A model generated the notes under the pieces. The model ran no database searches. It was given only the letters and a program-made list of their open reading frames with translations, and was not told the origin of the DNA. From Bacteroidales bacterium (GTDB lineage Bacteria; Bacteroidota; Bacteroidia; Bacteroidales; Muribaculaceae), in the NCBI GenBank assembly GCA_004554255.1, contig SFNC01000073.1, forward strand, positions 1 through 9,577: a stretch of 9,577 bases of DNA, in the 5' to 3' direction. The position numbers and the translations under genes are program-made. This document shows positions 1 to 8,300 of the stretch, piece after piece (position 1 is the stretch's first letter; each line of letters begins with the position of its first letter).

Positions 1-1
1 C

Positions 2-325
2 CAGTACAGGCAGGAGAAGTCAGAGGCGACAGTGTCGACCGATGAGGCTGACTATGACCTGCTGAACCGCCGTGAGCTGTGCGACGATACCATTGAGGAT
101 ATTATGATTGACAATGCCATCTGCAATGATGTGCGTCAGCTGGTACGTACCTTGCCACGCGAGCAGCGTCAGGTGCTGGTGATGAGATATTACGGCAATA
201 TGTCATTCAAGAAGATTGCCGAGCGTACAGGTGTGAGTATAAACACCGCGCTGGGACGAATGCGATACGCAATTCTGAATCTGCGGCGTCTTGCCGACGA
301 GCATAAAATATCGCTGACCCGCTGA
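2..325 (+). CDS. Sigma-70 family RNA polymerase sigma factor, C-terminal part (5' end outside window)
   Basis: The reading frame is open from the window edge to a TGA at 323-325, giving 107 visible residues, so the true start lies upstream and the first in-window GTG at 32 is unlikely to be the start. The last ~60 residues match sigma region 4, which recognises the -35/-33 promoter element: a 'LPREQRQVLVMRYY' helix, then a helix-turn-helix built from 'SFKKIAERTGVS' and 'INTALGRMRYAILNLRR'. This is typical of ECF-like or small sigma-70 proteins of Bacteroidetes. No anti-sigma factor gene is visible downstream; a terminator follows at once, so this gene is transcriptionally separate from the next unit. 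Family assignment is strong. The exact group and regulon cannot be told without region 2. Confidence 0.9.
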   Translation, partial: QYRQEKSEATVSTDEADYDLLNRRELCDDTIEDIMIDNAICNDVRQLVRTLPREQRQVLVMRYYGNMSFKKIAERTGVSINTALGRMRYAILNLRRLADEHKISLTR

Positions 326-338
326 TGAAAAATACAAA

Positions 339-379
339 CTCCCCTATATATTAATAATGTGTATGGGGAGATTTTTTTT
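339..379 (+). terminator. Rho-independent terminator after the sigma factor gene
   Basis: CTCCCC (339-344) pairs with GGGGAG (365-370). The stem can extend inward through A/T pairs with one bulged base. A run of eight T (372-379) follows directly. It lies 13 bases past the sigma factor stop and separates that gene from the promoter at 415-422. Confidence 0.8.
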
Positions 380-414
380 ATCGCAAATATTACGGGGGTT
401 AACGGAAAATGTGT

Positions 415-422
415 TATCTTTG
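415..422 (+). promoter_or_regulatory. Bacteroidetes-type -7 promoter box (TAnnTTTG)
   Basis: TATCTTTG fits the Bacteroidetes -7 consensus TAnnTTTG exactly. No clear TTTG is seen at the -33 position; a GTTAA sequence lies at 398-402. A transcript would start near 429-431, about 20 bases before the ATG at 451. This is the only good promoter seen ahead of the six-gene run and probably drives all of it. Confidence 0.65.
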
Positions 423-450
423 TGCTATAAATACTAATAATCTGTTTAAG

Positions 451-990
451 ATGACATCATCTAATAAAAGAGTCAATCTGATAATCAGCAGATTGGCTGT
501 TGTTTTGGTTTCAATGTCCGTGTTCTGCGGCGCACAGTCCGCGCTTGCCGGCGGACATAACACCACTTTCGGCATAGAAGGAGGTTATAATTCGCGCTAC
601 GACACTCCTGTGGCGGGAATCTTCTTCAATTACAACTTTACGGACCATTTCCGGTTGGGTGCGGATGCCGACATAGCTTTCCGCAGTAAAAACTACGATG
701 CATTCCTGCTGGATGTGGATGCTCATTTTCCGTTTGTAAAAAGCTCGGTCGTGGAATTCTATCCCATTGCCGGTGTTAATTTCTCGACATGGTCGCACCA
801 TATTCCGGCATCGGAGATTGAAGATACGGACGATGTCACTACTCGCACGTCGAATTTCGGCATCAATCTGGGTGCGGGCGTAGGTTTCCGTGTCACACAG
901 ACGCTTAAAATAAACATTCAGGCAAGATATACGCTGATAGAGGCTAAATCCGGAGCGCGTATCACGGCAGGAATAGGATATATCTTTTGA
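451..990 (+). CDS. Small outer-membrane beta-barrel protein with signal peptide
   Basis: A 179-residue protein. The N-terminus has a basic segment (K6, R7, R14), a hydrophobic stretch (~15-27) and an ALA-type signal peptidase I site after A33. The mature part has alternating hydrophobic/polar beta-strands such as 'HFRLGADADIAF', 'VVEFYPIAGVNFS' and 'NFGINLGAGVGFRV', and ends in Phe (GIGYIF), the usual recognition residue for the BAM complex. Size suggests an eight-stranded OmpX/OmpA-like barrel. An in-frame ATG at 409 lies upstream of the -7 box at 415-422 and would add residues ahead of the signal peptide, so 451 is the better start. The stop is 4 bases from tsaD. Ligand and function are unknown; it could be a structural or adhesin-like barrel. 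Confidence 0.8.
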   Translation: MTSSNKRVNLIISRLAVVLVSMSVFCGAQSALAGGHNTTFGIEGGYNSRYDTPVAGIFFNYNFTDHFRLGADADIAFRSKNYDAFLLDVDAHFPFVKSSVVEFYPIAGVNFSTWSHHIPASEIEDTDDVTTRTSNFGINLGAGVGFRVTQTLKINIQARYTLIEAKSGARITAGIGYIF

Positions 991-994
991 GAGA

Positions 995-2032
995 ATGGCA
1001 AAAGAAGAGCAAAAGAAACCCATAGCGATACTCGGAATAGAGTCGTCGTGCGACGATACCTCGGCGGCGGTGATTGTTGACGGCATACTTCGCAGCAACG
1101 TCATCGCCTCGCAGAGTGTACACGAGGAATACGGCGGAGTAGTCCCGGAGCTTGCATCGCGAGCGCATCAGCAGAATATCCTCCCGGTAGTTGACGCCGC
1201 GCTAAAACGTGCCGACATTGATAAGAAAGACCTCAGCGCCATAGCGTTTACACGCGGCCCCGGCCTGTTGGGGTCGCTGCTGGTGGGTACGAGTTTCGCA
1301 AAAGGAATGTCGTTAGGACTCCGGATTCCCATCGTTGATGTGAACCATCTGCACGGACATGTGCTGTCGCATTTTGTGCGCAATGACGCCGATGAGGAGG
1401 TTCCCGAGTTCCCGTTCTTGTGCCTGCTTATAAGTGGCGGCAATTCGCAACTCGTTATGGTTAAGGCGTATAACGACATGGAGATTCTGGGGCAGACAAT
1501 AGACGATGCCGCAGGTGAGGCATTTGATAAATGTGCTAAAGTCATGGGATTGCCTTACCCCGGAGGCCCGCATGTGGACAGGCTTGCCGCTATCGGAAAC
1601 CCGGAGGCCTTTCATTTCAGTAAACCGCACATCGCCGGGCTGGATTACAGTTTCAGCGGCCTCAAGACGTCGTTCCTGTACACGCTCAGGGATAATCTGC
1701 GGGTAAATCCGGATTTTATAGAGCAGAACAAGGCGGACCTTGCCGCCTCGCTACAGAAAACGATAATTGACATACTTCTTGACAAACTTGCCAAGGCTGT
1801 GGACATTACCGGAGTGAAAACCGTGGCGATAGGTGGCGGTGTAAGTGCCAATTCCGGTGTGCGTCAGGCAGTTGCGGATTTCTGTGCCAAGCGAGGAATA
1901 AAAGCGTTTATCCCCCAGCGCGCATTTACCACGGACAATGCCGCCATGGTGGCTATCGCCGGATATTACAAGTATCTGGACGGCAAATTCTGTCACTACG
2001 ACGAGGTGCCGTTTGCCCGCGTAACCATCTGA
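995..2032 (+). CDS. tsaD: tRNA N6-adenosine threonylcarbamoyltransferase TsaD
   Basis: TsaD transfers the threonylcarbamoyl group from TC-AMP to A37 of ANN-decoding tRNAs (t6A), in the cytoplasm, with TsaB and TsaE. The 345 residues match the usual length. Family motifs appear in order: 'GIESSCDDTSAA' (14-25), 'GGVVPELASRAH' (47-58), 'TRGPGLLGSLLVG' (86-98), the metal-binding HLHGH with H118 and H122, 'SGGNSQLV', 'TIDDAAGEAFDKCAK', 'FSGLKTS', 'IGGGVSANSGVR', and 'TTDNAAM' with a conserved Asp near 314. These are the features of the ASKHA-fold kinase-like enzyme. The ATG lies 4 bases after the barrel gene's stop and the gene ends 3 bases before the CinA-family gene, so it is co-transcribed. 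All key residues are present, so the gene looks functional and is expected to be essential. Confidence 0.97.
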   Translation: MAKEEQKKPIAILGIESSCDDTSAAVIVDGILRSNVIASQSVHEEYGGVVPELASRAHQQNILPVVDAALKRADIDKKDLSAIAFTRGPGLLGSLLVGTSFAKGMSLGLRIPIVDVNHLHGHVLSHFVRNDADEEVPEFPFLCLLISGGNSQLVMVKAYNDMEILGQTIDDAAGEAFDKCAKVMGLPYPGGPHVDRLAAIGNPEAFHFSKPHIAGLDYSFSGLKTSFLYTLRDNLRVNPDFIEQNKADLAASLQKTIIDILLDKLAKAVDITGVKTVAIGGGVSANSGVRQAVADFCAKRGIKAFIPQRAFTTDNAAMVAIAGYYKYLDGKFCHYDEVPFARVTI

Positions 2033-2035
2033 GAA

Positions 2036-2509
2036 ATGAGTACGTTACCGGTTGAATTGCTGAACGAATTGCGAACCCGCGGGCTTACGCTCGGTACTGC
2101 TGAGAGCTGTACCGGCGGAAATATCGCGCACCGGATTACCGAGGTGGCCGGATGCAGTGATGTCTTTATGGGCGGTGTAGTGTCGTACGACAATAGCGTG
2201 AAACATAATGTCCTGGGCGTTAAAAATGAGACGCTTGAGTGCTTTGGGGCAGTTAGCCGCGAGACTGTGTGCGAGATGCTGTCGGGGACTATCCGTGTTG
2301 TCGGAACAGACTGTGCCGTGGCAACCAGCGGAATCGCCGGCCCCGGAGGTGGCAGCGAGGAAAAGCCGGTGGGCACTGTATGGATTGGCGCACAGATAAG
2401 CGGCGCGGAGCCGGACGTCAGGCTGTTTCATTTCAACGGAACGCGAAAGGAAATAATTGAACAGGCCACGGAACAGGCCCTGATAATGTTGTTGGAATTG
2501 CTGAAATGA
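2036..2509 (+). CDS. pncC: Stand-alone CinA C-terminal domain protein, nicotinamide-nucleotide amidohydrolase PncC
   Basis: PncC deamidates nicotinamide mononucleotide to nicotinic acid mononucleotide, returning the NMN made by NAD-dependent DNA ligase to NAD synthesis. The 157 residues are the amidase domain alone; the N-terminal MoaB-like (COG1058) domain of full-length CinA is absent, as in E. coli-type PncC. Family motifs are clear: 'TAESCTGG' with the presumed catalytic S24, 'GGVVSYDNSVKHNVLGV' with Y51 and K56, and 'ATSGIAGPGGG' (96-106) followed by 'EEKPVGTVWIG'. The ATG is 3 bases after the tsaD stop, and its own stop overlaps the next start in an ATGA, so translation is probably coupled. 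Family assignment is strong; NMN deamidase activity is inferred from the family. Confidence 0.92.
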   Translation: MSTLPVELLNELRTRGLTLGTAESCTGGNIAHRITEVAGCSDVFMGGVVSYDNSVKHNVLGVKNETLECFGAVSRETVCEMLSGTIRVVGTDCAVATSGIAGPGGGSEEKPVGTVWIGAQISGAEPDVRLFHFNGTRKEIIEQATEQALIMLLELLK

Positions 2510-3702
2510 AAACAATAATACGGAATATATTACTGTCGGTATTGACGCTGTTGGCGACATGCGGCAATGCAGTTGCCGCTGTTTCGGACACAATCATATC
2601 AATTGTGAATTTTTACCCCGGCCAGGAGATTTTCGAGCTTGAAGGGCATACCGCATTGCGCGTGCGCATGCCGAATAACGACATGGCTGTCAGCTATGGA
2701 ATGTTCAGCTTTGATGACCCTAATTTTGTCTACCGCTTTGTAAAAGGTGAGACGGATTATTGGGTGGGCGTTGTGCCCTGGGCATATTTTGCAGAGAATT
2801 ATGAGTTGCATGGCCGTCGTATTGTGGAACATCAGCTCAATATGTCGGCCGAACAGCGTAACCGTCTGTTAGAGTTGCTTGACGAGAATCTGAAGCCTGA
2901 AAACCGGGTTTACAGATACAATTACATTTTCGACAATTGTGCCACACGTCCGTTGCGTATTGTGGAGCTTGCCATGGGCGACAGCATTGTCCTCGGCAAT
3001 GTCGCTCCGGATATGGCTGAGGATGCTACGTTTCGCGATGTGATGCGGCATTATCACCGCAACTATCCCTGGTATCAGTTTGGTATAGATCTTTGTCTCG
3101 GCCCGGGCATAGACCGTGCAATGACAAACCGCGAAAGGTCTTTTGCCCCGGTTGTGCTGGATGCGCAGCTTCTCGGTGCCAAGGTGGCGGGTAAGCCGCT
3201 GGTGGCGAATACGATAGTGCTGAATAATGTAGCTGAAGATGAGGCTGTGGACGGTCCTACACCCTGGTATCTGACGCCGATGTCGGTATTCGTATTGCTG
3301 CTTATTATTGCAATACTGCTGACATTCAGAGATGTAAGGCGCCGAAAGGTGACGCGGTGGTTTGACACAATACTGTTTTTCTCGTTTTTTGTGGAAGGCT
3401 GCATCATATTTTATCTTGTGACAGTATCCACTCACGAGGCCACTACACCCAACTGGCTGATAGTGTGGCTAAATCCGCTGTGCATCATTCCCGCGGTGTG
3501 CGAATGGATAAAACGTGCCGAAAAGTTGCTAATTTGGTATCAAATCATTAACTTTGCAGTATTATTGCTGCTTGTTGTCGCGTGGCCGTGGCTCGGACAG
3601 TCTGCCAATCCGGCATTTGTCCCCATGATAGCCACTACGATGATAAGGTCGGCAAGCTATGTTTATATAACACGGAATAAGGAATCCCATAAGTCCAATT
3701 GA
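2506..3702 (+). CDS. Lnb/DUF4105 family membrane protein, candidate lipoprotein N-acyltransferase
   Basis: A 398-residue protein with a signal anchor or signal peptide (~1-25), a periplasmic domain (~28-245), then a membrane part with hydrophobic segments near 255-274, 286-306, 318-336, 342-363 and 371-388. The periplasmic domain has family signatures: 'VNFYPGQEIFELEGHTALRV' with H48, 'YGMFSFDDPNFVYRFVKGETDY' split around 64-85, and 'YIFDNCATRP' with C145. The membrane part has 'THEATTPNW' and 'WLNPLCIIP'. This is the DUF4105 family, now called the Lnb N-terminal periplasmic domain. Lnb is the lipoprotein N-acyltransferase described in Bacteroides, which lack the classical Lnt. H48 and C145 are the likely catalytic pair (inference). 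It overlaps both neighbours by 4 bases. It may be the true Lnb or a paralogue of unknown substrate. Confidence 0.85.
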   Translation: MKTIIRNILLSVLTLLATCGNAVAAVSDTIISIVNFYPGQEIFELEGHTALRVRMPNNDMAVSYGMFSFDDPNFVYRFVKGETDYWVGVVPWAYFAENYELHGRRIVEHQLNMSAEQRNRLLELLDENLKPENRVYRYNYIFDNCATRPLRIVELAMGDSIVLGNVAPDMAEDATFRDVMRHYHRNYPWYQFGIDLCLGPGIDRAMTNRERSFAPVVLDAQLLGAKVAGKPLVANTIVLNNVAEDEAVDGPTPWYLTPMSVFVLLLIIAILLTFRDVRRRKVTRWFDTILFFSFFVEGCIIFYLVTVSTHEATTPNWLIVWLNPLCIIPAVCEWIKRAEKLLIWYQIINFAVLLLLVVAWPWLGQSANPAFVPMIATTMIRSASYVYITRNKESHKSN

Positions 3703-5339
3703 CTCATAATAAACAACATATAACAACAAGTGCGCATGGCTCCGCAAACGGTGGCCGCGCGTTGTTTGTGGCGCTGTTGACATCCATGGTGACTACCATC
3801 GCCGTCAATGCCCGCCAGCCCAAGCTTGTTGTGGGCATTATGGTGGAAGGCCTTCAGCAGGAGTATATCGACCTTCTGCGCACACAATTTGTGAATGGAG
3901 GCTTCAACCGCCTGCTAAATGAGGGTGTTGTGCTTGAAAATGTGGATTATGGCACCAACCTTGATGCCGCCGCGGCCACGGCTGTTGTCATGACAGGCGC
4001 ATCCCCGTCGGCAAACGGAATCCCGTCGGCACGCAGATTCGAGCCTCACGCCAAACGCAACTACAGTTCGGTGCACGATCCCGCCGCTGTCGGCAACTAT
4101 ACAGACGAGACTTACTCGCCGCGCAACCTCCGGGTTTCTACCTTGTCCGATGAATCCCGCATCGCCGGTGCCGGTGTCACTTATGCGTACAGTATTGCCC
4201 CGGAACCCGAACAGGCGATAATCATGGCCGGCCATGCCGCAAACGGCGCCGCCTGGCTGAATACCCGTACGGGAAACTGGGCAACCACCACTTTCTACAC
4301 TGATTTTCCCACTCTGCTGGTAAACAGAAACCGTATAACGCCTCTTGCGTCACGGCTTGACAATATCCAGTGGGAGCCCAGCATAGTGGGCGCCGGTGCG
4401 GATTTCCTGCCGGACCATCTCACAAGATACCCCTTCAGGTACACTTTCCCCAGAAACAGTTCCGCGAGATATGCAGCATTCCGTAGCTCGCCACTTATAA
4501 ATCAGGAGATTACACAGATAGCTTCAGAGCTTATCAACACTTTGCAGCTCGGCAGCCACGATGGCGCGGACATGCTGAACATAGCATACACCCTGCAGCC
4601 GTATCCGTACAGCAAAAGTGCAGAAAACAGATACGAGACGGTGGACAGCTATGTAAAGCTGGACAATGAGCTCGCCAATCTGTTCAAGACCATAGACACC
4701 CGTGTAGGACGTGAAAACGCGATAATATACCTCGCGGCGACACCGCCGTCGGGACGTCGTCGCCGCGACGATGCGAAATGGAACATCCCTGTAGGCGAAT
4801 TCTCCACGCGTAAGGCGGCTTCTCTGATCAATCTATACCTGATAGCCCTTCATGGAAACGGAGAATGGATTAAAGCGGTATCCGACAATCAGTTCTACCT
4901 CAATCCCGATGTAGCGAAAGCACATAATATAGAGCTGACCGACCTGCGCCATGAGGTGGCCACGTACCTGCGCCGTATGTCGGGCGTTGACCGTGCTATT
5001 TCGCTGGACGACATCATGGCCGGAAAAGCTGATGTGGAGAATGCGGATGCTCTGCGCCGCAACACCGTTCCGGCAATGGCCGGAGATGTGCGTGTGGATC
5101 TGCTTCCCGGTTGGGAACTTGTGGACGACTATCAGCAGCAGGGGCCCAGGTCCGGCCAGATTTTTGTAAATACTCTTACTACCGCGCCGGCATACATACT
5201 GGCTCCCGGTATCAAGCCCGAAATTATACGTGCGGTGGTGGATGCCCGTGTCCTCGCCCCAACGATTGCGGGACGCATGCACATACGCTCGCCAAATGGA
5301 GCCTCTTTACCCCCGTTGAGATTTAAAGACAAAGAATAA
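3699..5339 (+). CDS. Exported alkaline phosphatase superfamily protein, probably catalytically inactive
   Basis: A 546-residue protein. The best start is TTG at 3699, which overlaps the previous stop (TTGA). It gives a signal peptide with hydrophobic core ~21-36 and an A-x-A-like site 'VNA' after residue 38. The next ATG (3786, M30) would cut this core. The fold family is PafA-like phosphodiesterase/nucleotide pyrophosphatase: 'KLVVGIMVEGLQQEY' (42-56), 'GGFNRLLNEGVVLENVDYGT', 'MTGASPSANGI' (98-108), 'ENAIIYLAATPP', and a C-terminal 'APTIAGRMHIRSPNGAS'. The metal-binding residues are not where the family has them: E50 replaces Asp; no Thr/Ser nucleophile at 88-93; no D..GH near 297-304; TPP replaces ADHG at 345-350; no C-terminal His. 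The fold is well supported and the loss of activity is inferred. It may be a binding or scaffold protein of the periplasm. Confidence 0.8.
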   Translation: MTHNKQHITTSAHGSANGGRALFVALLTSMVTTIAVNARQPKLVVGIMVEGLQQEYIDLLRTQFVNGGFNRLLNEGVVLENVDYGTNLDAAAATAVVMTGASPSANGIPSARRFEPHAKRNYSSVHDPAAVGNYTDETYSPRNLRVSTLSDESRIAGAGVTYAYSIAPEPEQAIIMAGHAANGAAWLNTRTGNWATTTFYTDFPTLLVNRNRITPLASRLDNIQWEPSIVGAGADFLPDHLTRYPFRYTFPRNSSARYAAFRSSPLINQEITQIASELINTLQLGSHDGADMLNIAYTLQPYPYSKSAENRYETVDSYVKLDNELANLFKTIDTRVGRENAIIYLAATPPSGRRRRDDAKWNIPVGEFSTRKAASLINLYLIALHGNGEWIKAVSDNQFYLNPDVAKAHNIELTDLRHEVATYLRRMSGVDRAISLDDIMAGKADVENADALRRNTVPAMAGDVRVDLLPGWELVDDYQQQGPRSGQIFVNTLTTAPAYILAPGIKPEIIRAVVDARVLAPTIAGRMHIRSPNGASLPPLRFKDKE

Positions 5340-5368
5340 TTAGAAAACAATAACACATAATATATATA

Positions 5369-8300
5369 ATGTCACTTATAGGCATACTCAGCAACATCTT
5401 CGGCGATAAATCGTCTCGCGACCGCAAGCGTCTGCAGCCCATCGTCGACCGCATCAACGCATTGCGACCCGAAATACAGGCACTCTCAAATGATGAACTC
5501 CGCGCAAAAATCGACACTGTCCGTGCCGAGATTGACGCCGTGGTGAAACCCCGTGAGGAGCAAATCTCCGAAATCCGTGCTAAAATCGAGGAACTTCCCT
5601 TTGACGAGCGTCAGCCTCAGTGGGACAAGGTGGACCACCTGGAGAAGGAAATCCTTGAAGAAATAGACAAAACACTGCGCGCAAACCTGGAAATAGTTTT
5701 CGCAACACTCCGTGAAACGGCAGCCCGTTTCGCCGCAAGCGAGACTATTGAAGTTACAGCTACGCAGTTCGACCGCGACCTCGCCGCCGAGGGACGCGAC
5801 TTCGTGACAATCGAAGGCGACAAAGCCATCTGGAAAAACCACTGGATGGCCGGCGGAAGCGAGGTTGTCTGGGACATGATACACTATGATGTTCAGCTGA
5901 TGGGCGGCGTAGTGCTTTACGAAGGAAAAATCGCCGAAATGGCTACCGGTGAGGGTAAGACCCTTGTGGCAACGCTCCCCGTTTTCCTGCGCTCGCTTTC
6001 GCGCAAGGGTGTACACGTGGTTACCGTCAACGACTATCTGTCCAAACGTGACTCCGAGTGGATGGGCCCGCTGTACATGTTCCATGGTTCGTCCGTAGAC
6101 TGCATTGACAAACATCAGCCCAATACGGCCGAACGCCGTGCCGCATACAACTGCGATATCACTTTTGGTACCAATAATGAATTCGGCTTCGACTACCTCC
6201 GCGACAATATGGCCCTTGACCCCGAGGATATGGTGCAGCGCAAGCACTATTTCGCCATTGTCGATGAGGTCGACTCCGTACTTATTGACGATGCGCGTAC
6301 GCCACTTATCATCTCCGGCCCGGTTCCCAAGGGCGACGACCAGTATTTCAACGACTATAAAGGCAATGTGGAGAAGGTGGTGCAGGCACAGCGCCGTCTG
6401 GTAACACAGATACTCTCGGAGGCTAAGACAAAACTCGCCTCAGAAGATAAAGAAGCTAAGAAAGAGGGCGCACTGCTGCTGTTCCGCGCTTTCAAGGGTC
6501 TTCCCAAGAACACCGCACTCATCAAATTCCTCAGCCAGGAGGGTATGAAAAACATCCTGCTTGAGACGGAAGCCCACTATCTGCAGGACGGCGGACGTGA
6601 AATGCCGGTGGTTACCGACCCGCTGTACTTTGTGATTGACGAGAAAAACCGTACGGTGGAACTCACCGATAAGGGTATTGACGAGCTCACCAAAGGTATC
6701 AGCGACCCGCATTTCTTTGTACTCCCCGATATCGCCGCACTGCTCTCGGAACTGGAACTTATCCCCGATGCCGAGGAGCGTGCCGCCAAGAAGGACCAGC
6801 TGATGTCCGACTATGCTGTAAAGGCAGAGCGAGTACACACTGTAACACAGCTGCTCAAAGCGTATACGATGTTCGAGAAAGACGTGGAATACGTTATCGA
6901 CGATAACAAAATCAAGATCGTTGACGAACAGACCGGCCGTATCATGGAGGGCCGCCGATACAGCGACGGCCTGCATCAGGCAATCGAGGCAAAAGAGGGC
7001 GTAAAGGTTGAGGCCGCAACGCAGACTTTCGCCACAATCACGCTGCAGAACTATTTCCGCATGTACTATAAGCTGGCCGGTATGACCGGTACTGCCGAGA
7101 CCGAGGCCGGCGAATTCTGGGATATTTACAAACTGGACGTTGTGACTATTCCCACTAACCGTCCCATCGCGCGTAATGACATGAACGACCGCGTTTATCG
7201 CACCAAGCGCGAGAAATATGCCGCCGTAATTGACGAGATTGTCCGCCTTGTAGAGCAGGGCCGTCCCGTACTGGTGGGTACTACTTCCGTGGAAATTTCC
7301 GAGCTCCTGAGCCGAATGCTGGACATGCGCCACATCAAGCACAATGTGCTGAATGCGAAACTGCACCAGAAGGAGGCCGAGATTGTGGCCCTTGCCGGAC
7401 GCAAAGGCACTGTGACAATCGCTACCAACATGGCCGGCCGTGGTACCGACATCAAGCTGACACCGGAGGTGAAAGAGGCCGGAGGTCTTGCGATTATCGG
7501 TACCGAACGTCACGAAAGCCGCCGTGTTGACCGTCAGTTGCGTGGTCGTGCCGGACGTCAGGGCGACCCGGGTTCGTCGGTATTCTACGTCTCATTCGAG
7601 GATGCTCTGATGCGTGTTTACGCTTCAGACCGTATTATGAAAGTTCTTGACAGCCTCGGATTCAAGGAAGGCGAGATGCTTGAGCATAAGATGATTTCTA
7701 ACTCAATCGAGAAGGCTCAGAAGCGTGTCGAGGAGAATAACTTCGGTATGCGTAAGCATCTGCTTGAGTACGACGATGTTATGAATAAGCAGCGCTCGTA
7801 CATTTACTCCAAGCGCCAGCATGCGCTTAAAGGCGAAAGAATCGGTATCGACATCAGCAATATGATTTATGATGTTGTCGAAAACCTGATAGATATTTAT
7901 CCCACCGCTGCAGACTATCCCGACTTCTCTCTGGAACTGATGAAGATTCTGACCATTGAGCCGGGTATGAGCGAGCAGGAGTATGTGGACATGGCCAAGG
8001 AAGACAAGGTTGCCGCGCTTCACGCTAAGGCGATGGAGAACCTGGACCGTCGCAGCGCTCGTATCTGCGAGATAATTCTTCCCGTTATCAGCGAGGCCGT
8101 TGCCAACGGCGAGACCGGTATCCGCGCGATACCTGTTACCGACGGCAAACGAATTTTCCGCGTGATGTTCGACCTGGAGGAGGCTGTACGCACCGAGGGC
8201 CGTTCTATTATCAAAGAATGGCAGAAGCGCGTACTGTTGCTTAACATAGACGAACTCTGGAAAGAGCACCTGCGCGAACTCGACGACCTCAAGCAGTCGG

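Noticed and set aside
511..1104. - strand open frame of 197 codons opposite the barrel gene and the start of tsaD
   Set aside because: It overlaps two well-supported genes and shows no family motif, no promoter and no signal sequence.
5340..5368. A separate promoter for secA in the 29-base gap
   Set aside because: The gap is AT-rich but has no TAnnTTTG box; co-transcription with the upstream genes is simpler.
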